Origin: an uncultured Bradyrhizobium sp.
Lineage (GTDB): Bacteria; Pseudomonadota; Alphaproteobacteria; Rhizobiales; Xanthobacteraceae
Length of the DNA: 64,000 nucleotides
Direction: 5' to 3'
NCBI RefSeq assembly: GCF_936928535.1
Contig: NZ_CAKZHY010000094.1
Span: forward strand, 164,311-228,310
The position numbers were made by a program, and so were the translations under genes. Of this stretch, positions 52,858-63,786 are shown one piece after another (the first letter of the stretch is position 1; every line of letters starts with the position of its first letter). The notes under the pieces were generated by a model. It worked only from the letters and a program-made list of their open reading frames with translations, did no database searches and was not told where the DNA came from.

Positions 52858-54267
52858 ATGCATCAAATCGTCACAAAGCCCGTCGATTCGACCCGCCGCT
52901 GGTGGGTGCTGGCGATCGTCGTCGCCGCGCAGTTCATGTTCGGCGTCGATGCCTTCATCGTGAACGTCGCCATTCCCACCATCGCGGTCGACCTGCACGC
53001 GACGCCGGCACAGATCGAATCCGTCATCGCGATCTATCTGATCGCCTACGCGACGCTGGTCGTCACCGGCGGACGGCTCGGCGATATCTACGGCACCAAA
53101 AACGTGTTTCTCGCCGGCGTGGTCGGCTTCACCGTGACGTCGCTGTGGTGCGGCCTTGCTCATTCAGGCGTGGAGCTGATTATCGCCCGGCTGGCGCAGG
53201 GCGCCACCGCGGCGATGATGGTGCCGCAGGTGCTGGCGACGCTGCATCTGCTCTTCACCGATGGCCAGCGCAGCCGCGCCTTCGGCATCTATGGCATCGT
53301 GCTCGGGCTCGCGGGCGCTGCCGGCTTCCTGCTCGGCGGACTACTGGTCACGATCGACCTTGCCCACACCGGCTGGCGTTCGGTGTTCTTCGTCAACGTG
53401 CCCTGTGGTCTCGTGATCGCGGTTGCGGCGTGGCAAATCATGCCGAGCGTGCCGCGCCGGCCGGGCACAAGGCTCGACATCGCCGGCAGCGTGGTGCTGT
53501 TCGCAGGCCTGCTGTGCCTGATCGGCCCGCTGCTGTTCGGTCACGATGTCGCCTGGGCGCCATGGCTCTGGGCGGTGATGGCAGGCGGCGGCGTGATCCT
53601 GTTCGCATTCGTGAAGCTCGAGCACGCCGTCGCGCGTGCGGGCATGCCGCTGATCGATCTGACGCTGCTGGCGGATACGGCGTTCCTGCGCGGGCTCGGC
53701 GCCGCCTTGTTTTTCTTCGCCGCCAATCTCTCGTTCTATCTGATGATGACGTTGTTCATGCAGCGCGGCCTGAAAATCCCGCCGCTCGCGGCCGGCCTTG
53801 CCTTCATTCCGCTGGCGCTCGCCTTCGTCGTGGCCTCGCGCCACAGCGCCGCGCGGGCGAAACATCGCGGCACCAAGGTGCTGCTCGAAGGCTGCGCGTT
53901 GCAGGTCGCGGGCCTCGCCGCGCTCGCGCTTGTCGCAAGCTTCATCGATGCGCCAACGCCGATGGAACTCGCCCTCGTCATGCTGATCTTCGGCTACGGC
54001 CAGGGCATGGTGATGGCGCCGCTGTCGGGTGCCGTGCTCTCGACCGTCAAGCCCGTCGCCGCAGGCTCGGCGTCCGGCATGTACGGCACCATTGCGCAGA
54101 TCGGAAATGCGGCCGGAGTGGCCGCGATCGGCGCGGTGTTCTTCGCAATCGAATCGTTGCAATCAGTGCGCGCAGGATTTCTCGTCTCGCTCGCGCTGTT
54201 TGTGACATTAATCATGATGTCAGCCGCATTCCTGACGTGGATGCGCCGCGCGTCTGCACGAAGTTGA
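52858..54267 (+). CDS. DHA2-type MFS drug/metabolite exporter
   Basis: A 469-residue protein with about 14 hydrophobic helices, the DHA2 (EmrB/QacA) layout. It opens WWVLAIVVAAQFMFGVDAFIVNVAIPTIAVDL, with the TM1 Asp motif, and has the motif A loop GRLGDIYGTKNVFLAG after TM2 and the motif C-like VLGLAGAAGFLLGGLL in TM5. Export by proton antiport across the inner membrane is expected. No EmrA-type adaptor is adjacent. It is divergent from the flavin oxidoreductase, which might supply or modify the exported compound. Confidence 0.92.
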   Translation: MHQIVTKPVDSTRRWWVLAIVVAAQFMFGVDAFIVNVAIPTIAVDLHATPAQIESVIAIYLIAYATLVVTGGRLGDIYGTKNVFLAGVVGFTVTSLWCGLAHSGVELIIARLAQGATAAMMVPQVLATLHLLFTDGQRSRAFGIYGIVLGLAGAAGFLLGGLLVTIDLAHTGWRSVFFVNVPCGLVIAVAAWQIMPSVPRRPGTRLDIAGSVVLFAGLLCLIGPLLFGHDVAWAPWLWAVMAGGGVILFAFVKLEHAVARAGMPLIDLTLLADTAFLRGLGAALFFFAANLSFYLMMTLFMQRGLKIPPLAAGLAFIPLALAFVVASRHSAARAKHRGTKVLLEGCALQVAGLAALALVASFIDAPTPMELALVMLIFGYGQGMVMAPLSGAVLSTVKPVAAGSASGMYGTIAQIGNAAGVAAIGAVFFAIESLQSVRAGFLVSLALFVTLIMMSAAFLTWMRRASARS

Positions 54268-54407
54268 GGCATTGCGGTTAATATTTGCGGATTTCCGCGG
54301 GATTTTGCGGGATTCCGCGGGATCGGCAGCCCACGGCCTTTTCATTTTGCACTGCAGCAACTATCTGGTCGGGTAAACGTTGAAAGCCGCCCCACCAGGA
54401 ACTTGCC

Positions 54408-55589
54408 GTGTCGCTAGCCAGAAATGTCGATCTGTTGAGACGTCTTCCAAGGATGGACGGTCTGCGTCTGCCCGACTTCGGCGCAAGCGCTGACGCGTCC
54501 AGCCCGCTGCAGGAGATCACCGGCTTCGGCGACAATCCCGGCGCCTTGCGCATGTTCGCATTCGTGCCGGCGCAATTGCAGAAGCCTCGCGCGCTCGTCG
54601 TTGTGCTGCATGGCTGCGGCCAGACGGCAGCTGCTTACGATCTCGGCGCCGGCTGGTCGACGCTCGCGCGACACTACGGCTTTGCGCTCGTCATGCCCGA
54701 GCAGCAGCGCATCAACAACGGCAACACCTGCTTCAACTGGTTCAATCCTGATGACACCGCGCGCGACAGCGGCGAGGCGCGTTCGATCCGCGAGATGATC
54801 GCGCATATGGCGCAGACGCATCGCATCGATCCCGCGCGCATCTTCATCACGGGCCTTTCCGCCGGCGGCGGCATGACCTCGGTGATGCTCGCGACCTACC
54901 CTGAAGTGTTCGCGGCCGGCGCGATCATCGCAGGACTGCCTTACGGGATCGCGTCGAACCTGCGCGAAGCGCTCGACGGCATGTTCCATTCGCCCGAACG
55001 ACCCGAGCGCGAGCTCGGCGATTTCGTGCGACGGGCGACCAACCATCGCGGGCCCTGGCCGAAAGTGTCGGTGTGGCACGGCAGCGCCGACCGCACCGTC
55101 AATCCCGGCAATGCCAACGAGATTGTCAAGCAGTGGCTCGATCTGCACGATTTGCCGGTGACGCCGATGGCCGAGACCGTCATCGACGGTTATCCGCGGC
55201 AGGCCTGGTGGAACAGCGACGGCGAGACGCTGGTCGAATCCTACGCCATCACGGGCATGGCGCACGGCACGCCGCTCGGGCTCGCCGACAACGATCAGCG
55301 CTACGGCACCGAAGGCGCGTTCCTGATCGAGGCCGGCATCTCCTCGTCCTATCACATCGCAAAATTCTTCGGCCTCACCGGCTGGATTCAGGAGGCGAAG
55401 AAGGCCGAAGCAAAGCCCGCCGCTCCGGCAAAGGCCGCCCCCGTGCGCTCGCCGGCGCCGCATCTTGCCCGCACGATTCGGGTGAAGGTCGCCGAGGAGA
55501 AGGCCGCGCCGAAGCGCGAGCAGGGCCGCGGCTTCGATCTCGGTCAGATCATCACACGGGCGCTGACCGCCGCAGGCTTGATGAAGTAG
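54408..55589 (+). CDS. PHB-depolymerase-family esterase
   Basis: The likely start is GTG 54408 with AGGA seven bases upstream; 393 residues. Esterase_phd features are clear: PRALVVVLHGCGQTAAAYD (oxyanion), YGFALVMPEQQRINNGNTCFNWF, the lipase box FITGLSAGGGMTSVMLATYPEVFA with catalytic Ser near residue 150, and WHGSADRTVNPGN with the Asp. Despite the family name, no secretion signal is visible; the N terminus is polar. The tail from residue 330 is Ala/Lys/Pro-rich with no known binding domain. The substrate may be short polyesters or other esters. Confidence 0.9.
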   Translation: MSLARNVDLLRRLPRMDGLRLPDFGASADASSPLQEITGFGDNPGALRMFAFVPAQLQKPRALVVVLHGCGQTAAAYDLGAGWSTLARHYGFALVMPEQQRINNGNTCFNWFNPDDTARDSGEARSIREMIAHMAQTHRIDPARIFITGLSAGGGMTSVMLATYPEVFAAGAIIAGLPYGIASNLREALDGMFHSPERPERELGDFVRRATNHRGPWPKVSVWHGSADRTVNPGNANEIVKQWLDLHDLPVTPMAETVIDGYPRQAWWNSDGETLVESYAITGMAHGTPLGLADNDQRYGTEGAFLIEAGISSSYHIAKFFGLTGWIQEAKKAEAKPAAPAKAAPVRSPAPHLARTIRVKVAEEKAAPKREQGRGFDLGQIITRALTAAGLMK

Positions 55590-55599
55590 CGCGGCGCGC

Positions 55600-56286
55600 T
55601 CACATCTCGCCGGTGATGAACGGATTGGTCATCCGCTCTTGGCCGATGCTCGAGCCGGCGCCGTGGCCGCAGATGAAGCCGACGTCGTCGCCGAGCGGCA
55701 GCAGCTTTGTCATGATCGAGTTGATCAGCGTGGCGTGACTGCCGCCGGGAAGGTCGGTGCGTCCGACCGAGCCTGCGAACAAGACGTCGCCGACATGGGC
55801 AAAGCGCAGATCGTTGTTGAAGAACACCACGCTGCCGGGCGAATGGCCGGGGCAGTGCAGGATGTCGAAGCTCAAGCCCCCGATCGACACGGTGTCGCCT
55901 TCGTCGAGCCAGCGGTCCGGCGCGAAATTGCGCACATCAGTCATGCCGAAGCGCGCGCCGCTCTCGACCACGTTGTCGAGCAGAAACTTGTCCGCGACAT
56001 GCGGGCCCTCGATCGGCACTTTCAGCGCATCGCGCAGATCCGCCGCGCCACCGACATGGTCGATATGGCCGTGGGTCAGCCAGATCTTCTCCACGGTGAC
56101 GCCAGTTTGCTTGATCGCGTCGAGGATTTTCGGCACGTCCCCACCGGGATCGATCACCACCGCTTTCTTGGATGGCTCGTCCCAGATGATGGTGCAGTTC
56201 TGCTCGAACAGCGTCACGGGGACGATGATCGCGCCAGCCTTCGGCGCTTCAGGTTTGGCTTGTTGGGTGTCGGTTTGCTCGGTCAT
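55600..56286 (-). CDS. MBL-fold metallo-hydrolase (glyoxalase II-like)
   Basis: The start at 56286 gives 228 residues. The metal-binding motif THGHIDHVGG near residue 75 (HxHxDH), HCPGHSPGSVVFF, VGDVLFAGSVGRTDLPGG and the C-terminal ICGHGAGSSIGQE, supplying the last His, are all present. The arrangement matches YcbL/GloB-like hydrolases of thioester type. HGAGSSIG replaces the more usual HGPxTTIG. It is convergent with the esterase gene, with only ten bases between their stops. Confidence 0.92.
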   Translation of the reverse strand: MTEQTDTQQAKPEAPKAGAIIVPVTLFEQNCTIIWDEPSKKAVVIDPGGDVPKILDAIKQTGVTVEKIWLTHGHIDHVGGAADLRDALKVPIEGPHVADKFLLDNVVESGARFGMTDVRNFAPDRWLDEGDTVSIGGLSFDILHCPGHSPGSVVFFNNDLRFAHVGDVLFAGSVGRTDLPGGSHATLINSIMTKLLPLGDDVGFICGHGAGSSIGQERMTNPFITGEM

Positions 56287-56455
56287 GGCGCCACAATGCC
56301 GATTTTTACTGCGCCGCCAAGCAAAATAGTCGTGGTGGACCTGCGGAACAGGCGCGCCCGCCGTCATACGGCCGTCCCAATTCGCGCTGCTGTTTGAACC
56401 GGGGCGTTGCTTCCGCGTTCTCTCGCGCGAGACACAGATTTGGGTGGGATTTCCG

Positions 56456-58057
<1,602 letters not shown>

Positions 58058-58088
58058 ATGGAAGGGTTAGCGCTAGCGCCAAATTCCG

Positions 58089-58223
58089 CCGTCGTCCTGG
58101 ACAAGCGAAGCGCAGATCCAGGACCCATTACCCCAGGAGAAGTTTGGCGAGGAGTCGTGGTTGCCATCGGCGTGCGATCACGAGCTCTTGGGGCAATGGG
58201 TCCTGGCTTTCGCCAGGACGACG
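58089..58223. repeat. Intergenic repeat (GTCGTCCTGGACAAGCGAAG ... CGCCAGGACGACG)
   Basis: GTCGTCCTGGACAAGCG with GATCCAGGACCC at the left faces TGGGTCCTGGCTTTCGCC with AGGACGAC at the right. It lies between the two GH13 genes; a second copy lies beyond the other GH13 gene at 60010. Confidence 0.82.
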
Positions 58224-58229
58224 ATGGGG

Positions 58230-59927
58230 CTACCCTCCGCGCCTCTTCTTCACCACCGTCCCATCCACATCACTCCGCTTCAACAGATAATCCAGCCCAC
58301 CGACGCGGTACCAGCGATAGCCATAGGGCTCCAGCACGACGCGGTGCTGGCCGCGCTTGTCGGCGTGGCTGTGGTCCTCCGCCAGCAGGTTGATCAGATG
58401 CTTGCCGGCATCGCCGGGAAGTCCCGCGGAGAATGCGATCTCGCGCGGCTTCTCGTCGAGATTATGCACGAACAGCACGGAATTGTTGCGCCAGTCGTAG
58501 CGGATGATGAACACGGCGGGATCGCGGGTCGGGATCACAGCAAAGTTGCCCCAGCCGATCTCGGGTACTTCCTTGCGCATGCGGACGATGCGTTCGGTCC
58601 AGTTCAACATCGAATTCGGATCGCGCCGCTGCTTGGCGACGTTGACGTGGGGATAGCCGTAAGGGCCCTCGTCGATCACGGGGTTCGCCGGCCTGTCGTT
58701 CTTGGTGAAGCCGCCATGCGGCTCGGTCGACCATTGCATCGGCGTGCGCGCACAATTGCGTTCGGGCAGCGAGAGATCGTCGCCCATCGCGATCTCGTCG
58801 CCGTAACGGATCACCGGCGTTCCCGGCAGCGTGCACATCAGGCTGTAGGCGAGCTCGATCCGTCTCCGGTCGCCGCCCAGCATCGGCGCAAGCCGGCGCC
58901 TGATTCCGCGGTCGTAGAGCTGCATGTCCTTGTCGGGCCCGAACGCGTTGAAAACCGTGTCGCGCTGCGCCTTGGTCAGCCGCCCGAGGTCCAGCTCGTC
59001 ATGATTGCGCAGGAACAGGCCCCATTGCGCCGAGGCCGGCCGCGGCTTGGTCGCCTTGAGTGCCTTCGCCAGCGGGCGCGAGTCGCTCGACGCCAGCGCA
59101 TAGAACAGATGCTGGTTGACCTGGAAATTGAACATCATGTGCATGCGGTCGGCATCCCGGCCGAAATACTCCATGTCGGTATCGGGCAGCACATTGGCTT
59201 CGGCGAGGATGATGGCGTCGCCCTCGCGCCATTGCAGGAATTCGCGGAAGGTGCGCAGCATGTCGTATTGCTCGATCGGCTTCTTCACCTTGGCGCCCTT
59301 GGTGGAGATCACGAAGGGCACGGCGTCCATGCGAAAGCCTGACACCCCGAGCTGGATCCAGAAGCCCATGATCTTCAGGATCTCCGCCTGCACGTGCGGG
59401 TTCGACGTGTTGAGGTCGGGCTGGAAATCGTAGAAGCGATGGAAGTAATACGCACCGGCTTCCTTGTCGCGCGTCCAGGTCGATTTCTGCACGCCGGGAA
59501 ATACCATGCCCTTGTTGGCGCCCGCTGGCTTCTTGTCCGACCAGACGTACCAGTCGCGATAGGGTGAGTTCTTGTCGCGCCGTGCCTCCTTGAACCAGTG
59601 ATGCTGGTCGGAGGTGTGGTTGACGACGAGGTCGATGATGACGCGGATGCCGCGCTGCTTGCAGCCATGGGTGAATTCGACGAAATCGCCGAGGGTGCCG
59701 TAGCGGGAATCGACGCTGTAATAATCGGCGACGTCGTAGCCGTCGTCGCGGCCCGGCGAGGTCTGGAACGGCATCAGCCAGATCGTGGTGATGCCGAGCC
59801 CGTGCAGATAATCGAGCCGGCGGAGCAGCCCCTTGAAGTCGCCAATGCCATCGCCATTCGCATCCATATAGGTGCCGACGGACAGGCAATAGATGATGGC
59901 GTTCTTGTACCAGAGATCGTCGATCAT
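58230..59927 (-). CDS. GH13 trehalose synthase-like/alpha-amylase-family protein
   Basis: The start at 59927 has GAGG upstream and begins MIDDLWYKNAIIYCLSVGTY; 565 residues. GH13 catalytic residues are in GFRMDAVPFVI (Asp), AIILAEANVLPD (Glu) and LRNHDELDLG (Asp), and region I is DLVVNHTSDQHHWF. DSRYGTLGDFVEFTHGCKQRGI matches maltose-to-trehalose isomerases (TreS), but the protein lacks the fused maltokinase domain of many bacterial TreS. It could instead be a glucosyltransferase. Cytoplasmic. The paired GH13 genes share flanking repeats. Confidence 0.9.
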   Translation of the reverse strand: MIDDLWYKNAIIYCLSVGTYMDANGDGIGDFKGLLRRLDYLHGLGITTIWLMPFQTSPGRDDGYDVADYYSVDSRYGTLGDFVEFTHGCKQRGIRVIIDLVVNHTSDQHHWFKEARRDKNSPYRDWYVWSDKKPAGANKGMVFPGVQKSTWTRDKEAGAYYFHRFYDFQPDLNTSNPHVQAEILKIMGFWIQLGVSGFRMDAVPFVISTKGAKVKKPIEQYDMLRTFREFLQWREGDAIILAEANVLPDTDMEYFGRDADRMHMMFNFQVNQHLFYALASSDSRPLAKALKATKPRPASAQWGLFLRNHDELDLGRLTKAQRDTVFNAFGPDKDMQLYDRGIRRRLAPMLGGDRRRIELAYSLMCTLPGTPVIRYGDEIAMGDDLSLPERNCARTPMQWSTEPHGGFTKNDRPANPVIDEGPYGYPHVNVAKQRRDPNSMLNWTERIVRMRKEVPEIGWGNFAVIPTRDPAVFIIRYDWRNNSVLFVHNLDEKPREIAFSAGLPGDAGKHLINLLAEDHSHADKRGQHRVVLEPYGYRWYRVGGLDYLLKRSDVDGTVVKKRRGG

Positions 59928-60009
59928 GCGCGCAAGCCTCGGTGTTCCGCCGAGGGGTGCGGCGGCTGCGTGATAAGTGATTTGCGCAGACCTGGTTCCG
60001 CAATTCCCG

Positions 60010-60173
60010 CCGTCGTCCTGGACAAGCGAAGCGCAGATCCAGGACCCCCGCGCGAGCGCTCGCGCCCGTCGCGATGACCCCAGGAAGGAGTTTGGCGACG
60101 GGTCGTGGTCGGCTGTTCCGCGTGCCAACAAGCTCTTGGGGTGATGGGTTCTGGCTTTCGCCAGGACGACAGC
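60010..60173. repeat. Intergenic repeat (GTCGTCCTGGACAAGCGAAG family)
   Basis: Same ends as at 58089: GTCGTCCTGGACAAGCG left, TCTGGCTTTCGCCAGGACGAC right, with a longer centre containing the hairpin CGCGAGCGCTCGCG. It spans the GH13-mmcB gap. Confidence 0.82.
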
Positions 60174-60201
60174 GGAGTTGGAATCGGCTATCCTCGCCTC
60201 C

Positions 60202-60693
60202 ATGGACAACCCCGCCCGCAACATCGCCCTCGTGCCTCCGCCTGACCGTCGTCAATCCGAGACGGCGCTCGCGATCGCGCGCGGCACGGCGCGGCTGTTA
60301 CGCTCGCTCGGCTTCTCCTGCATCAGCGAATTGCCGCTGCCCTCGGGCCGGCGCGCCGATCTCGTGGCGCTGAACGAGCGCGGCGAGATCTGGATCGTCG
60401 AGATCAAGTCGTCGGTCGAGGATCTGCGCGCCGATCAGAAATGGCACGAATACCGTAGCCATTGCGACCGGCTGTTCTTCGCCTTCACGCAGGATCTGCC
60501 CTGCGAGATATTCCCCGAAGGCACCGGCCTCATCATCGCCGACGCCTACGGCGGGCACATGCATTGCGAGGCGCCCGAGCACAGAATCGCGGCGGCGACG
60601 CGCAAGCAGATGACGGTGCGGTTCGGCATGGCAGCAGCACTGCGCATCAACCGCCTGGTCGATCCGCAAGGCCACGCCGATTTTTGGGAATGA
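60202..60693 (+). CDS. mmcB: MmcB-family DNA repair protein
   Basis: ATG 60202 is preferred over an upstream TTG; 163 residues. The MmcB fold of the PD-(D/E)XK class shows RRADLVALNERGEIWIVEIKSS, giving D...E-x-K, plus KWHEYRSHCDRLFFAFTQDLP and LIIADAYGGHMHCEAPEHRI. In Caulobacter MmcB aids mutagenic repair with ImuB/DnaE2; no imu genes lie here. It is a short single-domain protein, the length usual for the family. Confidence 0.9.
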   Translation: MDNPARNIALVPPPDRRQSETALAIARGTARLLRSLGFSCISELPLPSGRRADLVALNERGEIWIVEIKSSVEDLRADQKWHEYRSHCDRLFFAFTQDLPCEIFPEGTGLIIADAYGGHMHCEAPEHRIAAATRKQMTVRFGMAAALRINRLVDPQGHADFWE

Positions 60694-60714
60694 CGGCGCC
60701 GCGAGCACGACTGC

Positions 60715-60812
60715 CGTAGGGTGGGCAAAGCGAAGGGTGCCCACCTAACCTATCGATGATCAACGGATGGAAATCGTGGGCACGTCGCTGCGCGCCTTTG
60801 CCCACCCTACGA
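60715..60812. repeat. Intergenic repeat (GTAGGGTGGGCAAAG family)
   Basis: GTAGGGTGGGCAAAGCG at the left and GCGCCTTTGCCCACCCTAC at the right are inverted; GTGCCCACC and GTGGGCACG lie inside. It matches the element at 49716. Confidence 0.82.
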
Positions 60813-60832
60813 GACGATTACCGCAGGGACCG

Positions 60833-61387
60833 TTACCTCGGTGCGCGCTTTGCCAGAATCCGCTGCAGCGTACGGCGGTGCATGTTGAGCCTGCGCGCGG
60901 TTTCCGAGACGTTGCGATTGCACATTTCGTAGATGCGCTGGATGTGCTCCCAGCGCACGCGGTCGGCCGACATCGGGTTCGCCGGCAGCTCGGATTTTTC
61001 GGCGCTGGTCGAGAGCAGCGCAGCCACGACGTCGTCGGCATCCGCGGGCTTCGAGAGATAATCGATCGCGCCCATCTTCACCGCAGTGACGGCGGTGGCG
61101 ATGTTGCCATAGCCGGTCAGCACGATGGCGCGGGCTTCGGGGCGCTTCTTCTTCAGCGCGGAGACGACGTCGAGGCCGTTGCCGTCGCCGAGACGCAAAT
61201 CAACCACGGCGAAGGCCGGGGCGGACTTGCCGATTTGCGCAAGACCATCCGAGACCGTGTCACATGACGTCACCGCAAAGCCGCGCGTCTCCATGGCGCG
61301 CGACAGGCGCTCCAGGAACGGCTTGTCGTCCTCCACAATGAGAAGCGAGCGGTCGGTCTGTTCGTTCAGTTCGGCGATGGCGTTCAA
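60833..61387 (-). CDS. regR: RegR/ActR/PrrA-type redox response regulator
   Basis: The start is probably TTG 61387, which has AGGAGAGAGG a few bases upstream and gives MNAIAELNEQTDRSLLIVEDDK, the usual N terminus; 184 residues. The receiver has the acidic pair VEDDK, the phospho-acceptor Asp in AVVDLRLGDGNG, Thr in VLTGYGN and Lys in LSKPAD. A short linker leads to the Fis-type helix-turn-helix VRWEHIQRIYEMCNRNVSETARRLNMHRRTLQRIL. It controls redox-responsive genes such as nitrogen fixation, denitrification and respiration. The partner kinase gene lies 100 bp upstream. Confidence 0.94.
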   Translation of the reverse strand: MNAIAELNEQTDRSLLIVEDDKPFLERLSRAMETRGFAVTSCDTVSDGLAQIGKSAPAFAVVDLRLGDGNGLDVVSALKKKRPEARAIVLTGYGNIATAVTAVKMGAIDYLSKPADADDVVAALLSTSAEKSELPANPMSADRVRWEHIQRIYEMCNRNVSETARRLNMHRRTLQRILAKRAPR

Positions 61388-61490
61388 AGGTTTGTCCTCT
61401 CTCCTGCACATCTACATATGGCGTCGCAATCAGGCGGTGCCAAGGCCGCCAACGGTCGATCGGGCCTTACGTGCGACGCAAGGTCGCGGC

Positions 61491-62801
61491 CTATCCTATT
61501 GTTTCCTCTAAGGTCTCGATAGCCTCAAAACGCTCGCGGGGCCACGCAATCTGGACCACCGCGCCGTGTTCAGGGAAGGTCCTGTTGGTAAACGAGACCT
61601 TGGCGCCGGTGCGTTCGAGCAAGGTGCGGGCGATGAACACGCCAAGTCCGAGGCCGCCACCGGCATCCTGGGCGCGCCGCCGCGACAGATAGGGCTCGCC
61701 GATGCGGTTCATGAGATCGGGCGGAATGCCCGGGCCGTCGTCGGAGATCACGATCTCGATCGTCTCGTTGTTCCACCACGCATTCACTTCCACCGCGGAA
61801 TTGGCGAAATCGACCGCGTTCTCGACGATGTTGCCGACGCCATAGAGCACCGCCGGATTGCGTGATCCGACCGGCTCGGCCGTTGCGGTCACGGCGATCC
61901 GCACCTTGATGTCGATGCCGAAATCGCGATGCGGCGCCACCACTTCCTCGATCAGCTCGGACAGTTTCATGCGATCGAACGGCGCGCCGGTGGACGAGAG
62001 CTGGGTGATCTTGGCGAGGATGTCGCGGCAACGCTGCGTCTGTTCGCGCAGGGTCTTCAGGTCGGCGGCAAACGCCGGGTCCTTCACCGTTTTCTCCAGC
62101 TCGCGCGAGATCAGGAAGATGGTCGCGAGCGGCGTGCCGAGCTCGTGCGCGGCGGCGGCAGCCAGGCCGTCGAGCTGGGTCAGATGCTGCTCGCGCGTCA
62201 GCACCAGTTCGGTCGCGGCGAGCGCGTCAGCAAGCTTGCGCGCCTCCTCGGTCACCTGAAAGGAGTAGAGGCTGGTGACGCCGATCGCTAGCACGATCGA
62301 GAGCCAGACGCCGACAAGGTAGATCGGCGGCAGCACCACCGGATCTTCTGCGTCCCATGGCAGCGGGAAATGAACAAAGAACAGGATCGAGGCGCAGGCG
62401 ACCGCCAGGATGCCAAGGCCAAAGGTCAGCCGGGCGGGCAAGGCGGTTGCCGAAATCAGGACGGGCGCGAGAAACAGAAACGAGAACGGGTTCTGCAATC
62501 CGCCCGTGAAGAACAACAGCCCGGCCAGTTCCACGATATTCAGCGCCAGCAGCGCGGCCGCATGGATCGGCTCCAGCCGTCGCATCGGATTGACGGCGGT
62601 CTGCAGCACCAGATTGAGCACGGCCGACAGGCCGATAATGCTGACGCAGGGAATGATCTCGACGTCGAACTCCAGCCCCTGCGCCACGATGAAGATCGCG
62701 GCAAGCTGGCCCAACACCGCAAGCCAGCGCAGCCGCAGGATGGTGTCCAGGCGGATATGTCGTTGCGACGGGCGGAAGTCGGAAGCGGCGGTCTCGGTCA
62801 T
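61491..62801 (-). CDS. regS: RegS/ActS/PrrB-type redox sensor histidine kinase
   Basis: A 436-residue protein. Six hydrophobic helices fill residues 25-180 (LAVLGQLAAIFIVAQG, AALLALNIVELAGLLFFTGG, NPFSFLFLAPVLISATAL, LGILAVACASILFFVHF and others). The FFTGGLQNPFSFLF stretch is the family's quinone-sensing loop. The H-box AAAAHELGTPLATIFLISREL is followed by the redox-box Cys in QTQRCRDILAKI. ATP-binding elements are VENAVDFA, SDDGPGIPPDL and GGGLGLGVFIA. It senses respiratory redox state and phosphorylates RegR. Confidence 0.95.
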   Translation of the reverse strand: MTETAASDFRPSQRHIRLDTILRLRWLAVLGQLAAIFIVAQGLEFDVEIIPCVSIIGLSAVLNLVLQTAVNPMRRLEPIHAAALLALNIVELAGLLFFTGGLQNPFSFLFLAPVLISATALPARLTFGLGILAVACASILFFVHFPLPWDAEDPVVLPPIYLVGVWLSIVLAIGVTSLYSFQVTEEARKLADALAATELVLTREQHLTQLDGLAAAAAHELGTPLATIFLISRELEKTVKDPAFAADLKTLREQTQRCRDILAKITQLSSTGAPFDRMKLSELIEEVVAPHRDFGIDIKVRIAVTATAEPVGSRNPAVLYGVGNIVENAVDFANSAVEVNAWWNNETIEIVISDDGPGIPPDLMNRIGEPYLSRRRAQDAGGGLGLGVFIARTLLERTGAKVSFTNRTFPEHGAVVQIAWPRERFEAIETLEETIG

Positions 62802-62861
62802 GAGAGGTCAATCTAGCGGTGCGCGTGTCCGATCACAAACACGCTGGCCCACGATTCCAAC

Positions 62862-62909
62862 GAGTTAGAAGCCTTTGGAGTTAGAAGCCTTTGGAGTTAG
62901 AAGCCTTGC
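62862..62909. repeat. Three tandem 16-bp repeats between regS and an ABC gene
   Basis: GAGTTAGAAGCCTTTG occurs at 62862 and 62878, and a third copy at 62894 ends TTGC. They lie in the divergent promoter region between regS and the ABC gene, 35 bp before the ABC start. Confidence 0.9.
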
Positions 62910-62944
62910 ACTCCATCGCGCAATGGCGGAAGAACGCCTCTAGC

Positions 62945-63748
62945 ATGACTGAGAACGCCAAGGCTTCAAGCTGGCCGACTGTCGCGGAAGGCATTTCGTC
63001 CGCGGCGATCGAGGTCGATCGTCTCGTCAAGGTGTACAAGCAGACCTGCGCCGTCGATGGCATCTCCTTTTCGCTGCCCCGCGGCAGCATCACCGGGCTG
63101 CTCGGCGGCAACGGCGCCGGCAAGACCACCACCATCGCGATGATCATGGGCCTGGTGCTGCCGACGTCCGGCCGCGTCCGCGTGCTCGGGCACCGCATGC
63201 CGGAACAAAGCGCCCAGGTGCTGGGGCGGATGAATTTCGAAAGCCCCTATGTCGATATGCCGATGCGGCTGACGGTGCGGCAGAACCTTACGATTTTCGG
63301 CAAGCTCTATGCAGTCCGGCACCTTGCCGACCGCATCGCAAAGCTGGCCGACGACCTCGATCTCACCGATTTCATCGACCGCGCCAACGGCAAGCTCTCG
63401 GCCGGGCAGAAGACTCGTGTTGCGCTGGCGAAGGCGCTGATCAACCAGCCCGAGCTGCTCTTGCTGGACGAGCCGACTGCCTCGCTCGACCCTGATACGG
63501 CCGACTGGGTGCGGGGCCATCTGGAGCGCTATCGAAAAGACAACAACGCCACCATCCTGCTGGCGTCGCATAACATGCTGGAGGTCGAGCGTCTGTGCGA
63601 CCGCGTCATCATCATGAAGCGCGGCCGCGTCGAGGACGACGACACGCCCGACGCCATCATGGCCCGCTACAACCGCACCACGCTGGAGGAAGTGTTCCTG
63701 GACGTCGCGCGCGGTCGGGTGAACGGTGCGAAGGAGGGGGCGAGATGA
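62945..63748 (+). CDS. ABC-transporter ATP-binding protein
   Basis: The start at 62945 gives 267 residues. The nucleotide-binding domain is intact: Walker A LLGGNGAGKTTTIAMIMG near residue 60, signature KLSAGQKTRVALAKAL (LSAGQ), Walker B ELLLLDEPTASLDP and the H-loop in LLASHNMLEVERL. The type resembles ATPases of two-gene exporters of the CcmA/DrrA class. Its stop overlaps an ATG (63745) preceded by AAGGAGGGGG, the usual junction with a permease gene. What follows is repeat sequence, not a permease. Confidence 0.92.
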   Translation: MTENAKASSWPTVAEGISSAAIEVDRLVKVYKQTCAVDGISFSLPRGSITGLLGGNGAGKTTTIAMIMGLVLPTSGRVRVLGHRMPEQSAQVLGRMNFESPYVDMPMRLTVRQNLTIFGKLYAVRHLADRIAKLADDLDLTDFIDRANGKLSAGQKTRVALAKALINQPELLLLDEPTASLDPDTADWVRGHLERYRKDNNATILLASHNMLEVERLCDRVIIMKRGRVEDDDTPDAIMARYNRTTLEEVFLDVARGRVNGAKEGAR

Positions 63749-63786
63749 GGGGGCCTCTACACGATTATTCTATCCGCACACACAAC

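Noticed and set aside
54275..54330. GCGGGATT-type imperfect direct repeats before the esterase gene
   Set aside because: Units of about 10-11 bp vary in spacing and sequence; probably low-complexity drift, not a defined element.
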